A stretch of DNA of 64,000 bases from Pseudomonas sp. Teo4 (GTDB taxonomy: Bacteria; Pseudomonadota; Gammaproteobacteria; Pseudomonadales; Pseudomonadaceae): assembly GCF_034387475.1 (NCBI RefSeq), contig NZ_JAXCIL010000001.1, positions 992,001-1,056,000 on the forward strand, given 5' to 3'. Below, piece by piece: positions 53,292 to 62,682 of the stretch (the stretch's first letter is position 1; each line of letters opens with the position of its first letter). A model generated the notes under the pieces. It saw nothing but the letters and a program-made list of their open reading frames with translations. It did not search any database and was not told the DNA's origin. Made by a program: the position numbers and the translations under genes.

Positions 53292-55673
53292 GTGAATGTG
53301 CAGCAGGGCTTTGTCCTGACCCGACACTGGCATGACACCCCGCAAGGCACCTGCGTGGAATTCTGGCTGGCCACCGACCAAGGCCCTCGCCAAGTGCGCC
53401 TGGCCCCTCAGGAGTCGATAGCGTTCATCGCCAACGATGACGCTGAACGCACCCACGCACTGCTGGCCAATGAAACGGCTGTCGAACTCAAGCCCTTGCA
53501 CCTGCGCAACTTCAAGCAGCAACCAGTCATGGGCCTGTACACCCGCCAGCACCGCCAGTTGATGCAGCTGGAACAACGCCTGCGCAGCAACGGCATCGAA
53601 GTCCATGAGGCCGACATCCGCCCCCCGGAGCGCTACCTGATGGAGCGCTTCATCACCGCCCCGGTGCAGTTCACCGGCAAACCCGATGCCCAAGGCGTGC
53701 TGTGCGACGCCCAGCTCAAACCCTCGCCGGATTACCGCCCAACCCTGCGCCTGGTATCACTGGACATCGAAACCAGCGAGCGCGGCGAGCTCTACAGCAT
53801 CGCGCTGGAAGGCTGCGGGCAGCGACAGGTCTACATGCTCGGCCCGAGCAACGGCGATACACCAGGCCTGGACTTCGACCTGCACTATTGCGATAGCCGT
53901 ACCGAATTGCTCACCTGCCTCAACCAGTGGATGGCCAGGCACGACCCCGACGCCATCATCGGCTGGAAACTGGTGCAGTTCGACCTGCGCCTGTTGCACG
54001 AACACGCCAAACAGCTGGGGGTGCCACTTGCCCTGGGCCGCAACGGCGCAGCCATGACCCTGCGCAACCATGCCAGCGGTGGCCATGTGTTCGCCGATGC
54101 CCCCGGGCGCCTGCTGATCGACGGTATCGAGGCGTTGCGTTCGGCAACCTGGAGCTTCCCCTCGTTCAGCCTCGAGAACGTCGCCCAAACCCTGTTGGGG
54201 GAGGGCAAGGCCATCGAGACGCCCTACCAGCGCATGGACGAAATCAACCGCATGTTCGCCGAGGACAAACCATCGCTGGCGCGTTACAACCTCAAGGACT
54301 GCGAACTGGTGACGCGCATCTTTGCCCACACGCGCCTGCTGGAATTCCTGTTGGAGCGTTCCTCCGTCACCGGCTTGGCGGTGGACCGCAGCGGAGGTTC
54401 GGTGGCCGCGTTCTGTCATCTGTACATCCCGCACATGCATCGCCTGGGGTTCGTCGCTCCCAACCTCGGCAGCCAGCCGGACGAAGCCAGCCCCGGCGGC
54501 TTCGTCATGGACTCACGCCCAGGCCTGTACGATTCAGTGCTGGTACTGGACTACAAAAGCCTGTACCCCTCGATCATTCGCACTTTCCTGATCGACCCGG
54601 TGGGGCTCGTCGAAGGCCTTCGCCAACCCGATGACGAACACTCGGTCGAAGGGTTCCGGGGCGGGCGTTTCTCGCGCAGTCAGCATTGTTTGCCGGCCAT
54701 CGTCGAGCGTGTCTGGCAGGGCAGGGAGGCGGCCAAGCGCGAGGGCAATGCGCCGTTGTCCCAGGCGCTGAAAATCATCATGAACGCGTTCTACGGCGTG
54801 CTTGGTTCCAGCGGCTGCCGCTTCTTCGACCCCCGCTTAGCGTCGTCCATCACCATGCGCGGTCATCAGATCATGCGCCAGACCCGCGCGCTGATCGAAG
54901 CGCGAGGTTACGACGTGATCTACGGCGATACCGACTCCACCTTCGTCTGGCTCAAAGGTGCCCATGGCGAGGAAGCCGCGGCACGCATCGGCCGCGAACT
55001 GGTAGCGGAGGTCAACCAGTGGTGGCGCCAGCACCTGCGCGAAACCATGGGCCTTGAAAGCGCTCTGGAACTGCAGTTCGAGACGCACTATCGACGCTTC
55101 CTCATGCCCACCATTCGCGGCACCGACGAGGGCAGCAAGAAGCGCTATGCCGGCCTGGTACAGCGCGCTGATGGCAGTGACGATGTGGTGTACAAGGGGC
55201 TGGAGTCGGTACGCACCGATTGGTCGCCCTTGGCCCAGCAGTTCCAGCAAGCGCTGTATGGGCGCATATTCCGTGGCCAGCCCTATCATGATTATGTCCG
55301 GGAGTTCGTGCGAAGCACCCTGGCAGGCGAGCAGGACGCGTTGCTGGTTTACCGCAAGCGCCTGCGCCGGCCGCTGGCCGATTACCAGCGCAATGTTCCT
55401 CCCCATGTGCGCGCCGCACGTCTGGCCGACGATTACAACCAGCGGATGGGGCGTGCGCGGCAATATCAGAACGGCGGGTTGATCAGTTATGTGATCACCA
55501 CTGCCGGCCCTGAGCCACTGGAAAACCTGCGCTCGCCTATCGACTACGACCACTACCTCAGTCGCCAACTGCAGCCGGTGGCCGATGCCATCCTGCCCTT
55601 CGTCGTTTTCCGGACAATCGACCTCAGGTGTCTGGATCAGTTATCTCTCGATTTTCAACCGTCCTTGTTCTGA
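53292..55673 (+). CDS. polB: DNA polymerase II (family B)
   Basis: Pol II is a repair and replication-restart polymerase, SOS-regulated in E. coli. The 793-residue protein has the exonuclease motif SLDIETSE near residue 157, the polymerase motif [11 protein letters not shown] near 419, motif B-like [17 protein letters not shown] and motif C YGDTDSTF near 543. The start is GTG with a GAGGA site seven bases upstream. No clear LexA box is seen in the 115 bases after the hexanucleotide array. Confidence 0.96.
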   Translation: MNVQQGFVLTRHWHDTPQGTCVEFWLATDQGPRQVRLAPQESIAFIANDDAERTHALLANETAVELKPLHLRNFKQQPVMGLYTRQHRQLMQLEQRLRSNGIEVHEADIRPPERYLMERFITAPVQFTGKPDAQGVLCDAQLKPSPDYRPTLRLVSLDIETSERGELYSIALEGCGQRQVYMLGPSNGDTPGLDFDLHYCDSRTELLTCLNQWMARHDPDAIIGWKLVQFDLRLLHEHAKQLGVPLALGRNGAAMTLRNHASGGHVFADAPGRLLIDGIEALRSATWSFPSFSLENVAQTLLGEGKAIETPYQRMDEINRMFAEDKPSLARYNLKDCELVTRIFAHTRLLEFLLERSSVTGLAVDRSGGSVAAFCHLYIPHMHRLGFVAPNLGSQPDEASPGGFVMDSRPGLYDSVLVLDYKSLYPSIIRTFLIDPVGLVEGLRQPDDEHSVEGFRGGRFSRSQHCLPAIVERVWQGREAAKREGNAPLSQALKIIMNAFYGVLGSSGCRFFDPRLASSITMRGHQIMRQTRALIEARGYDVIYGDTDSTFVWLKGAHGEEAAARIGRELVAEVNQWWRQHLRETMGLESALELQFETHYRRFLMPTIRGTDEGSKKRYAGLVQRADGSDDVVYKGLESVRTDWSPLAQQFQQALYGRIFRGQPYHDYVREFVRSTLAGEQDALLVYRKRLRRPLADYQRNVPPHVRAARLADDYNQRMGRARQYQNGGLISYVITTAGPEPLENLRSPIDYDHYLSRQLQPVADAILPFVVFRTIDLRCLDQLSLDFQPSLF

Positions 55674-55674
55674 A

Positions 55675-55750
55675 GCCAGCTCCTACAGGTACAGCGGTGA
55701 TCTCAAGGTTGGTGCAGTCCATGTGGGAGCCGGCTTGCCGGCGATAGGGC
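55675..55750. repeat. Degenerate REP pair
   Basis: A partial unit (GCCAGCTCCTACAGG at 55675-55689) and a full unit (55721-55750, with GCCGGCTTGCCGGCGAT) lie in inverted orientation between polB and the convergent MFS gene. They mark the boundary to the catabolic island. Confidence 0.6.
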
Positions 55751-55772
55751 CAGCACTGACACAACCACTCCA

Positions 55773-57101
55773 TCAACCAAGGGAAGCTGCCTGCTGAAGG
55801 TTCAGCGAGCGGGTTTCGGGTGCCAGCAACCACGATAGAAGCAGGCCGAACAATGTAATTGCCGCAGCGACATACATGGTTTGAGCGATCCCGAGAACAT
55901 CCAGGGAAAGAGGCACGAGATAAGTACCAACGGCTGCTCCGATACGTGAGATTGACGTGCCTACACCCACCGCGAATGCTCGAATTTCCGTAGGGAATAT
56001 CTCGTTCGGGTAGACCAAGGTCAGTACCTGGGCTCCGCCAATGAACAATGCGTAGATAGCAAAGAAAACCAAGATGAAGCTGCCCGCACTGTTGTGCAGT
56101 GCGCCCAGGCAAAGCAGTGCAAGACCGGACAGCAGGAAGCTGTAAAGCAGCAGGTTTCTTCGCCCAATCACGTTGATGAGCCGGGTGGCGCCAACGCAGC
56201 CAGCTACAAAAAACAACGTGATGAGCACCGAGCCGATCGACGCGCTGTCACCTTTGACATTCAGTGCGGCAAGCACTTTCGGTGCGAATGCATAAACAGC
56301 GAACAGTGGAATGATGCAGCACGTCCAGAACACAATGACGAAGAGCATCCGCTTGCCATAGCCGGAGTACAGCAGGCTCCAAATGTTCACTTTATGATGG
56401 GTGTTCTCTTCCGGCAGGTTATGCAGGCCGAAGTTATTGCCGTACACGGATTTGATGACGTGTTCAGCTTCTGCGCTGCGTCCCTTGCTCAACAACCAAC
56501 GTGGCGATTCAGGTGTGCCAATGCGCACGATGAACAACGCGATTCCGATGATTGCCGAGCTCGCCAATACCCAGCGCCAGGCATCCTCGGCGCCGGAGCG
56601 CAATATCAATTCACCTGCGATGTACGCGGCAGCTGCACCGGCAAACCAGAGAATCGTCAATGTCGCCAGCCTTGGGCCACGGTATTTCCTGGGCATGAAT
56701 TCGACAAGCAGGGACGTTGCCACCGGGTATTCGATACCCACTGCAATGCCTATGACAAGTCGAAGAAGGAATATGGTGAGGGCGTCATCAGCCCAGAATT
56801 GCGCAACAGATGCGAGTGCGAACAAGGTTGGGCCGACGAAGAAAAGCCGTTTTCTTCCAAGCCGATCGGTAAGCCAGCCACCCAGGAAGCCGCCGAAGAA
56901 AATACCAATCAGCGCCGAGGCCGCGATCATTCCTTCCCAAAAACTGGTTAAAGCCAATGAAGTGGAAATGTGGGCGAGCGCGACACCAATGATGCTGAGT
57001 ACATAGCCATCAACAAAGGAGCCTCCACCCGAGCGGAGGGTGAGTAGTCGGTGGAACGGGTTGAGCGGTACATCTTCTACTGAAATATTCGGGCTTGTCA
57101 T
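55773..57101 (-). CDS. MFS transporter of the metabolite:H+/sugar-porter type
   Basis: The 442-residue protein has 12 predicted transmembrane helices. Its loop motif is GGWLTDRLGRKRLFFVG between helices 2 and 3, with LVEFMPRKYRGPR and IGTPESPRWLLSKGR further on. The pattern fits the metabolite:H+ symporter/sugar-porter superfamily. It is transcribed in the same direction as the DddP-like gene 308 bases away and is the candidate uptake system of the island. BCCT carriers usually import betaines, so this choice is unusual. Start ATG at 57101 (MTSPNISVED). Confidence 0.88.
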   Translation of the reverse strand: MTSPNISVEDVPLNPFHRLLTLRSGGGSFVDGYVLSIIGVALAHISTSLALTSFWEGMIAASALIGIFFGGFLGGWLTDRLGRKRLFFVGPTLFALASVAQFWADDALTIFLLRLVIGIAVGIEYPVATSLLVEFMPRKYRGPRLATLTILWFAGAAAAYIAGELILRSGAEDAWRWVLASSAIIGIALFIVRIGTPESPRWLLSKGRSAEAEHVIKSVYGNNFGLHNLPEENTHHKVNIWSLLYSGYGKRMLFVIVFWTCCIIPLFAVYAFAPKVLAALNVKGDSASIGSVLITLFFVAGCVGATRLINVIGRRNLLLYSFLLSGLALLCLGALHNSAGSFILVFFAIYALFIGGAQVLTLVYPNEIFPTEIRAFAVGVGTSISRIGAAVGTYLVPLSLDVLGIAQTMYVAAAITLFGLLLSWLLAPETRSLNLQQAASLG

Positions 57102-57409
57102 TCTTATACCTGATATTGCTTTTTGGGTTTGGGCAGAGCGAATCCGCAAGATGCCAGCGCCTTGCGGTCGAGAGGCCTCCTCAAAAACTCAGTGAGTGAT
57201 GGGGATTATTGTTGTTGTAAAAATTCCTGGGCTCGGTCGTAGTGGCGTGTATGTCAGCCCTCGCGGCCAGCTCTGTACTGGCCCCATTTCAAGTTCATGT
57301 TGACGCCCAAGGACACCAAGGGGGCCAAAGGGTTGGTAACAAGGCGTTATGCGTGCGAGCCGGCTCCGTTGCTAAAGATCACAGAGCCGGCTCGACCAGG
57401 TGCGCAGTA
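57102..57409. other. Gap between the DddP-like gene and the MFS gene, with a hairpin
   Basis: A palindrome at 57356-57394 (CGAGCCGGCTC and GAGCCGGCTCG, loop of 17 bases) lies 16 bases past the stop of the DddP-like gene. There is no T-run, so it may only weaken read-through. The rest should carry the MFS promoter. No gene is visible. Confidence 0.5.
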
Positions 57410-58765
57410 TCAGTCACGCAAAAAGCTTTCTTCGAACGGGTAGTGCGTAAGCAGTTCATAACCCGTTTCGGTGACCAGGAGTTGATTTTCGAGTTTGATG
57501 CCGTCGCGTCCGCCAACCTCTCCGATGTAGGCTTCGACGCAGAGCGCCATGCCAGGTTGGAGCTCACCCTCGTAACCATAGGCGTCGACGTCTTCCGGAT
57601 ACCGAATGCAGGGGTATTCGTCGCACAATCCCACACCATGGAACATCACGCCGTAGCGTTGCGCTCGGCAGGACTCTGGTAGGCGGTGAGCTTTTGCGGT
57701 CAGTTCGGTGAAGCGGACACCTGGTTTGACTAACTCGATGTTATGGGAAATGTGGTCATGTGCGATGCGATACAAACGCTTCTGCTCTGCAGTGGGTTCG
57801 AACCCTCCACAGATCCAGCTGCGTGACATGTCCACGCACATCCCATAGACACCGATCAGGTCGGTGTCGAAAGACAACAAATCGCCGTCGCTGACAATGC
57901 GCGGCCCGCACTCCTGGAACCAGGGGTTGGTGCGTGGGCCTGAGCTGAGGATGCGCGTTTCGATCCACTCACCACCTCGCCGAATGTTGCCAGCATGAAG
58001 AACCGACCAGATGTCATTTTCAGTCATGCCGGCTCGCATTGCCAGGTGCATCTCGGAAACCGCAGCCTCACAAGACGCTACGGCGCAGCGCATGGCCTTG
58101 ATTTCGTCAGGGCCTTTGATTGCGCGAGCAAACTCCGTCACCTCCTGCCCGCTGCACAGTTCGATGCCAAGAGCGTCGAGCGCTCGGACGCCGGCGAGTT
58201 CGATTCGGTCAACTGCCAAGCGGCGATTCGATCCAGCATGCTTGCGCAAGATTTCATCGACTTGGCCAGCAAAACGACGGGCATGCTCGTCAGTGCGGTC
58301 GCCGGTTTCAAAATAGAAGAACGATGCTCCGCTGCGGAGCTCGCTCACCAGGGGCAGGTGCGCGCTCAAGTGATCGCAGCCGTGGAAGTCCCACAGCACG
58401 ACATGCCCGCTGGCGGCTACGAAGCAAGCGCGGGCTGGGTTATGGGTTGTCCATAGCTGCATGTTTGTAGTGTCGGTCGCATAGCGAATATTCAGCGGGT
58501 CAAACAACAAAACGCCCCCGAGGTCACGCGCGACCAGCTGCTCTTGAATACGGCGTAGGCGGTATTCACGCATGCTGGGTAGGTGAGGAGGCTCCAATCC
58601 CAGCTGAGCCCATTCAGTAAAGGCAAGAGGGGTTGGGCCAATTTCGCAGCGATCGTTGTCGTCCACTGAACCATCCGCTTTCAACGAAGTGGCACGACGT
58701 TTGGCGGGGTCGATACGGCGGGAATCAGCGCTGATAGAAAAAGGTGATGACATCACGGTCTCCAA
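57410..58765 (-). CDS. M24-fold metalloenzyme closely resembling DMSP lyase DddP
   Basis: The 451-residue protein has the creatinase/aminopeptidase P fold. Its N-terminal part carries DNDRCEIGPTPLAFTEW and GGVLLFDPLNIRYATD, which match DddP rather than prolidases. Metal ligands by family alignment are Asp300, Asp302 (SFDTDLIG), Asp312 (CVDMSRSW), His376 (MFHGVG), Glu411 (CVEAYIG) and Glu426 (KLENQ). As I recall, Ruegeria DddP uses Asp295, Asp297, Asp307, His371, Glu406 and Glu421, a constant offset of five. Tyr371 and Asp382 fit its Tyr366 and Asp377. DddP cleaves DMSP to DMS and acrylate. The start may be ATG at 58753. The real substrate may differ. Confidence 0.8.
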   Translation of the reverse strand: METVMSSPFSISADSRRIDPAKRRATSLKADGSVDDNDRCEIGPTPLAFTEWAQLGLEPPHLPSMREYRLRRIQEQLVARDLGGVLLFDPLNIRYATDTTNMQLWTTHNPARACFVAASGHVVLWDFHGCDHLSAHLPLVSELRSGASFFYFETGDRTDEHARRFAGQVDEILRKHAGSNRRLAVDRIELAGVRALDALGIELCSGQEVTEFARAIKGPDEIKAMRCAVASCEAAVSEMHLAMRAGMTENDIWSVLHAGNIRRGGEWIETRILSSGPRTNPWFQECGPRIVSDGDLLSFDTDLIGVYGMCVDMSRSWICGGFEPTAEQKRLYRIAHDHISHNIELVKPGVRFTELTAKAHRLPESCRAQRYGVMFHGVGLCDEYPCIRYPEDVDAYGYEGELQPGMALCVEAYIGEVGGRDGIKLENQLLVTETGYELLTHYPFEESFLRD

Positions 58766-59269
58766 GCATTTTTATGATATGAAGCTGAGTGATTACCTTG
58801 ACTCGACCTTTCTTGATGGGTGCAAGCAATGTGGAACAACGGCTTGGCAAGCTAGGACGCCAACAATTGATTGTAATGGTCGGTATTTATTTTCCATCGT
58901 GTATTGGCAGCATGGAAGGGCAATGCCAAACGGGAAATATATACATTGTGGTTTTCAGAGTTTGTTGTTTTAGTTGCTCCAGACAGGCGTTCTTGGAATG
59001 TATAGCTATCTGTGGATAGGCGCCAACAACATTTATACACCTTCATGGATAACCTGACGTTATAGACGATGGTGTTCGCGCTCTTAGATGACTGTGGAAG
59101 CCGTGTTCAAGGTCGCCGAGTCGAGTTGGCTCGCATAACCTGAAATTATCAGATTGCCCTCGTAAATGTCGCTGTATGAAGGCCTGGTCGGGCCTTAACC
59201 TCTTGCTTGGCGCTCACTCGCTCGGTGCATTAGCTGGATAAGCTAGCTAACAATAAAAAGGGGTTATTC
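58766..59269. promoter_or_regulatory. AT-rich divergent control region of the catabolic island
   Basis: About 500 bases, more AT-rich than the surrounding genome, lie between two divergent genes, so both promoters should be here. A dyad TTAGCT-N9-AGCTAA at 59230-59250 lies about 20 bases upstream of the DapA-family start, close to a ribosome-binding site (AAAAGGGG). It could be an operator for the LysR or AraC regulator nearby. No gene is recognisable in the region. Confidence 0.5.
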
Positions 59270-60163
59270 ATGTCTGCATTCATGTTTTCCGGTGTCAACC
59301 TGGCCATCACCACGCCTTTCGATGCTCAGGGCAAAATCGACTATGCGCATTTCGAAGTCTTGATCGAGCGTTATATCGCAGCAGGCGTACATGGCATTGT
59401 GCTCAGCTCCGGAACCGGGATGCATGTGTATCTGAGCAAGGAGGAATCGAAGGAACTGGTTGCCTTTGGCGCGCGGGCCATCAACGGTCGTGCCCGCGTA
59501 ATTGCCCAGACTTCCGCGTTGTTGCTTGATGAGGTGGTTGAGCGTACCTGTCACGCCAAGGATCACGGGGCTGATGGTGTGATGGTACTGCCTCCATTCT
59601 TCGAAGGCCCAACCGATGACCAGGGCATCATCGACTTTTACTCCAGCGTTTCCGAAGCTGGCCTGCCAATAATTGGATACAACGTCCCGCAAGCCGTTGG
59701 TGTTGAAGTGACTCCGTCCCTGTTCAAACAGTTGGGTGAAATCCCGAACTTCGTTTCGGTCAAAGACAGCAGCGGTGATCTGGCTGCCCAGGCTTGCTTG
59801 GTGCGCACGGGCCTACCAACGATGAATGGGGCCGACCCTCTCGCGCCTTACGCGCTGTTCGCGGGTGCCGCTGGCCTGATTTGGGGTGGCGCAAACATGG
59901 CACCCAGGACCTGCGTCGCTTTGGTTAATGCAGCCAGTGAGCACAAGTGGGATGAGGTGCAACAGATCTGGAAAGCCTTGGCGCCGGTCATGTCTCTGAT
60001 CTGGCAAGGGGACTACGTACAGTCGGTCTACGCCGGTGCAGAAATCATGGGTTACGGCGCAGGTAATCCGCGCCGTCCGTTGGCTCGCCTGTCTGACGAG
60101 AAAATCGGGGGCCTGCGTGACGCACTGGAACCACTGATAGAGCTCGAAGCCCAGGCCTGCTGA
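59270..60163 (+). CDS. DapA/DHDPS-family lyase or aldolase
   Basis: A 297-residue class I aldolase of the dihydrodipicolinate synthase/N-acetylneuraminate lyase superfamily. The Schiff-base Lys165 (VSVKDSSGD) and Tyr137 (GYNVP) are spaced as in DapA. The substrate loop reads SSGTGMH where DapA has GTTGE, so true lysine biosynthesis is unlikely. Superfamily members cleave or dehydrate 2-keto acids or hydroxyproline-derived compounds. It is first after the divergent gap with a strong AAAAGGGG site, and it is convergent with the AraC regulator. Confidence 0.85.
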   Translation: MSAFMFSGVNLAITTPFDAQGKIDYAHFEVLIERYIAAGVHGIVLSSGTGMHVYLSKEESKELVAFGARAINGRARVIAQTSALLLDEVVERTCHAKDHGADGVMVLPPFFEGPTDDQGIIDFYSSVSEAGLPIIGYNVPQAVGVEVTPSLFKQLGEIPNFVSVKDSSGDLAAQACLVRTGLPTMNGADPLAPYALFAGAAGLIWGGANMAPRTCVALVNAASEHKWDEVQQIWKALAPVMSLIWQGDYVQSVYAGAEIMGYGAGNPRRPLARLSDEKIGGLRDALEPLIELEAQAC

Positions 60164-60223
60164 TGCGCGTAGGCGTGCCCCCTGATCAAATTCACCTGTG
60201 TCGGTTACTCGCCCGTCGATTGA

Positions 60224-61237
60224 CTAAATCTCATATCGAACCTCTTTCGACGGCGGGTGCCCAAAAAACGCGCTGTATGACCTGCTGAAATGGGTGCAGG
60301 AGACGAAGCCGCAGGCAATCGAAACGTCGAAGATCGATGCACTGGAGTTCTGAATCAGCCGCCGTGCTTCGGTGATCCGGAGCTGGAAATAGTACTTCTG
60401 GGGCGTGGTGTTCAACTGATCCTTGAACAGCCTTTGAATCTGCCGTATCGACAGCCCTACGACTTCGGCGAGCTGTTCCGGGTTCAGTGTTTCCTCAAGG
60501 TTCGCCTCCATGAGCGCGATGACTTCCCGGAGCATCTTGCTCACCTTGGGATGCTGAGGGTTCTGGAAGCTGCGCAACTTGCTCTGATCAGAATCAAGCG
60601 TGTCCAGCACCGCATCGGCCAATTGAGGGCCAGCGCCGACGTTGAGCCAACGAATCATCATTTCGAAGGCGCCGGCAGGCGTGGCTGACGTCATCCGGTT
60701 TCTGTCGAGAATCAGCGATTCTTGAGAGACTCTGGCATAGGGGGCGCGCTCAGCCAAAGCGGTGCGTTGTTCTGCGTGAATTGCACAGCGGTAACCGTCC
60801 AGCAAGCCTGCAGCACCCAGGTACCAGGCCCCATTCCAAAGACCACCCAGGGCGATTGGAAGCTTGGAGATGTTTTTCAGCAGCGCCGATAACCAATTCG
60901 GTACCGTTCTTGCTGCGCGCAGTCCTCCGCAGACAATCATCAAATCAAGGTCGGCAAGACGGATGTCAGTCAAGGGCGTGTCGGGTCTGATCGGGATACC
61001 CAGGTCGCTCATGACCTCTGCGTGGTTGTGGCTGAACGTATGAACCCGAACTGCACCAGGGGAAATCAGGTTCGCGGTTACCAGAACATCCAGGGCTTGG
61101 GTGAAGCAGGGTAATGAGAAGTTTTCGAGCAGGAGAAAGCCAACCCGTGACGTCTTCCGCTCGGCGTGCGCTTGGGTGATGAAACCCAAGTTCCGGTCTA
61201 CAAACGTGCGACTAAATTCTCTGGTAACAGTTTTCAT
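60224..61237 (-). CDS. GATase1-like AraC-family regulator (GbdR/CdhR group)
   Basis: The 337-residue regulator has an N-terminal DJ-1/PfpI-like domain (VGFLLLENFSLPCFTQALDV, LDLMIVCGGLRAARTVPNW) and a C-terminal AraC domain (LNPEQLAEVVGLSIRQIQRL and IFDVSIACGFVSCTHFSRSY). The nucleophile-elbow Cys of GATase1 enzymes is not seen (GGLWNGAWYLG). In Pseudomonas this architecture includes GbdR, CdhR, SouR and ArgR, which sense glycine betaine, carnitine, sarcosine and arginine. That supports a quaternary-amine-related inducer. Confidence 0.9.
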   Translation of the reverse strand: MKTVTREFSRTFVDRNLGFITQAHAERKTSRVGFLLLENFSLPCFTQALDVLVTANLISPGAVRVHTFSHNHAEVMSDLGIPIRPDTPLTDIRLADLDLMIVCGGLRAARTVPNWLSALLKNISKLPIALGGLWNGAWYLGAAGLLDGYRCAIHAEQRTALAERAPYARVSQESLILDRNRMTSATPAGAFEMMIRWLNVGAGPQLADAVLDTLDSDQSKLRSFQNPQHPKVSKMLREVIALMEANLEETLNPEQLAEVVGLSIRQIQRLFKDQLNTTPQKYYFQLRITEARRLIQNSSASIFDVSIACGFVSCTHFSRSYSAFFGHPPSKEVRYEI

Positions 61238-61495
61238 TGGGAAACCCAGCAGCGCAAGCCCAATGCTTGACTAACTTGTTGAGTAACAGCGCTTTGTTGA
61301 TGAAACGTTGCGCGACAGGTTTTGAGCGTCTTCTTAACATACGGTCGGACGTCAGGAATTGTCCAGAAAGTTTTTGTAGAAATTTTGCATAACTTCAAGT
61401 TATGCAGATGGTAAGTTTTTGAAGATGCATTTTTTAGTGTGTTGCGTAGTATGGAGTTGAGCCGAGGTTTAAGTGGATGGGGATCGGTACGAATC
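61238..61495. promoter_or_regulatory. Divergent gap between the AraC and LysR genes
   Basis: About 260 AT-rich bases that should hold promoters of both regulators. I see no gene or clear operator. A GTG at 61439 and an ATG at 61451 are alternative starts of the LysR frame within it. Confidence 0.4.
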
Positions 61496-62479
61496 ATGTC
61501 GCAGAAGCACGTGGATCCAGACACGCTATTGCTTAAGATGCCATCCTTGAGAGCCGTAAGGGCTTTTGTGGCTGCAGCAAAATACGAGAGCTTTACCCGT
61601 GCGGCAGAAGCGCTTTGCGTCTCGCAGGCTGCGATCAGCCGTCAGATTCGGGAGCTGGAAGAGTATTTGAATGCCCCGTTGTTTGTCAGGGTGGGGCGTA
61701 CCGTTGAGCTCACTTGCGCCGGTTCGGTTTTCTTCGATGCCTCTCAGATATCGTTCGTAAATATCGCACAAGCCGCTGAGCGAATTCGAAATGCACCCTG
61801 CGACAAGCGCGTGTTAACGATTTCGTGTTCGCCTGCATTTTCGGCGCTATGGCTGTCCAATCATATTCAGGAATTTCGCATCAAGCATCCAGATATCGAG
61901 CTGAATCTCATCACGACTCAAAATTTTCATGCGAGAGAGCCTGGTGTTGAGCCCGATATTGTAATTTCGAAATTCGTCAACGTAGGGGAGGGGTACAAGG
62001 TTCACCCTCTCTGTCACGATATTATTTATCCGGTTTGCTCGCCTGAGTACTTGAGGCGCAATCCTGATATTGAGTCGCTGAAAGGACTGCAAAATTCCGA
62101 ACTCCTGGATTTGAGCCCTTATGGGCGCTCAGGCGTGGCTGAACACGTGGATTGGAGCGTTTGGCTTGCCTTTCAGAATGTCAATCTGGATGAGCGCGAT
62201 TCCACGAGTGCGCCCATTTTTCATGCCAATGATTATAACCTGATTATTAATATGGTGCTTTCAGGTCAAGGTGTTGCGCTTGGGTGGAATCAATTGGTTG
62301 GGCATATGGTCGAAAACGGACGCTTGGTGAGGCCCGTTCGTGAAAAACTGACGCTGCATAATAGTCTCCACTACCTGGCGTCTAGAGAGAATAACGATAA
62401 CGAGGATGCCTGTTGCCGAGTGAGAGACTGGGTGATGTCCAAGTTCTCTTGGTGGAGTGTCCAGGGCCCAAACGCATAA
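61496..62479 (+). CDS. LysR-family transcriptional regulator
   Basis: The 327-residue regulator begins MSQKHVDPDTLLLKMPSLRA, with the winged helix AAKYESFTRAAEALCVSQAA then ISRQIRELEEYLNAPLFVRV. The effector domain is of the GcvA/AmpR-like type. It is divergent from the AraC regulator and precedes the Rieske gene in the same direction. It is more AT-rich than core genes, which suggests transfer. The start at 61496 is preferred, though its ribosome-binding site is poor; 61439 or 61451 are possible. Confidence 0.88.
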   Translation: MSQKHVDPDTLLLKMPSLRAVRAFVAAAKYESFTRAAEALCVSQAAISRQIRELEEYLNAPLFVRVGRTVELTCAGSVFFDASQISFVNIAQAAERIRNAPCDKRVLTISCSPAFSALWLSNHIQEFRIKHPDIELNLITTQNFHAREPGVEPDIVISKFVNVGEGYKVHPLCHDIIYPVCSPEYLRRNPDIESLKGLQNSELLDLSPYGRSGVAEHVDWSVWLAFQNVNLDERDSTSAPIFHANDYNLIINMVLSGQGVALGWNQLVGHMVENGRLVRPVREKLTLHNSLHYLASRENNDNEDACCRVRDWVMSKFSWWSVQGPNA

Positions 62480-62682
62480 CCTGCCATTATGAATATGGCC
62501 TTGAAAATGTAGCTTGAGTCAGTGTCAGACGGTGGCTTAATCTTTAGTCTGGTTTGGCGACATACTTATTCATGCATTATCAGGGCGCTATGATTTTAGC
62601 TGGGCTCTAGTTACGTTTATATAAACAATGTTTCAGTCAGTTGCGCCGAGTGGCTACAATCGTCGGTGCGTGGAGGATAATA

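Noticed and set aside
57410..58765. Ordinary Xaa-Pro dipeptidase
   Set aside because: The fold is shared, but the N-terminal domain motifs and residue spacing match DddP more closely than prolidases.
59270..60163. Dihydrodipicolinate synthase for lysine synthesis
   Set aside because: The GTTGE substrate loop is absent and the gene sits in a catabolic context.
62545..62565. Sigma-54 promoter before the Rieske gene
   Set aside because: TGGCGA is followed at the right distance by TTATT rather than TTGC, so the -12 element is missing.
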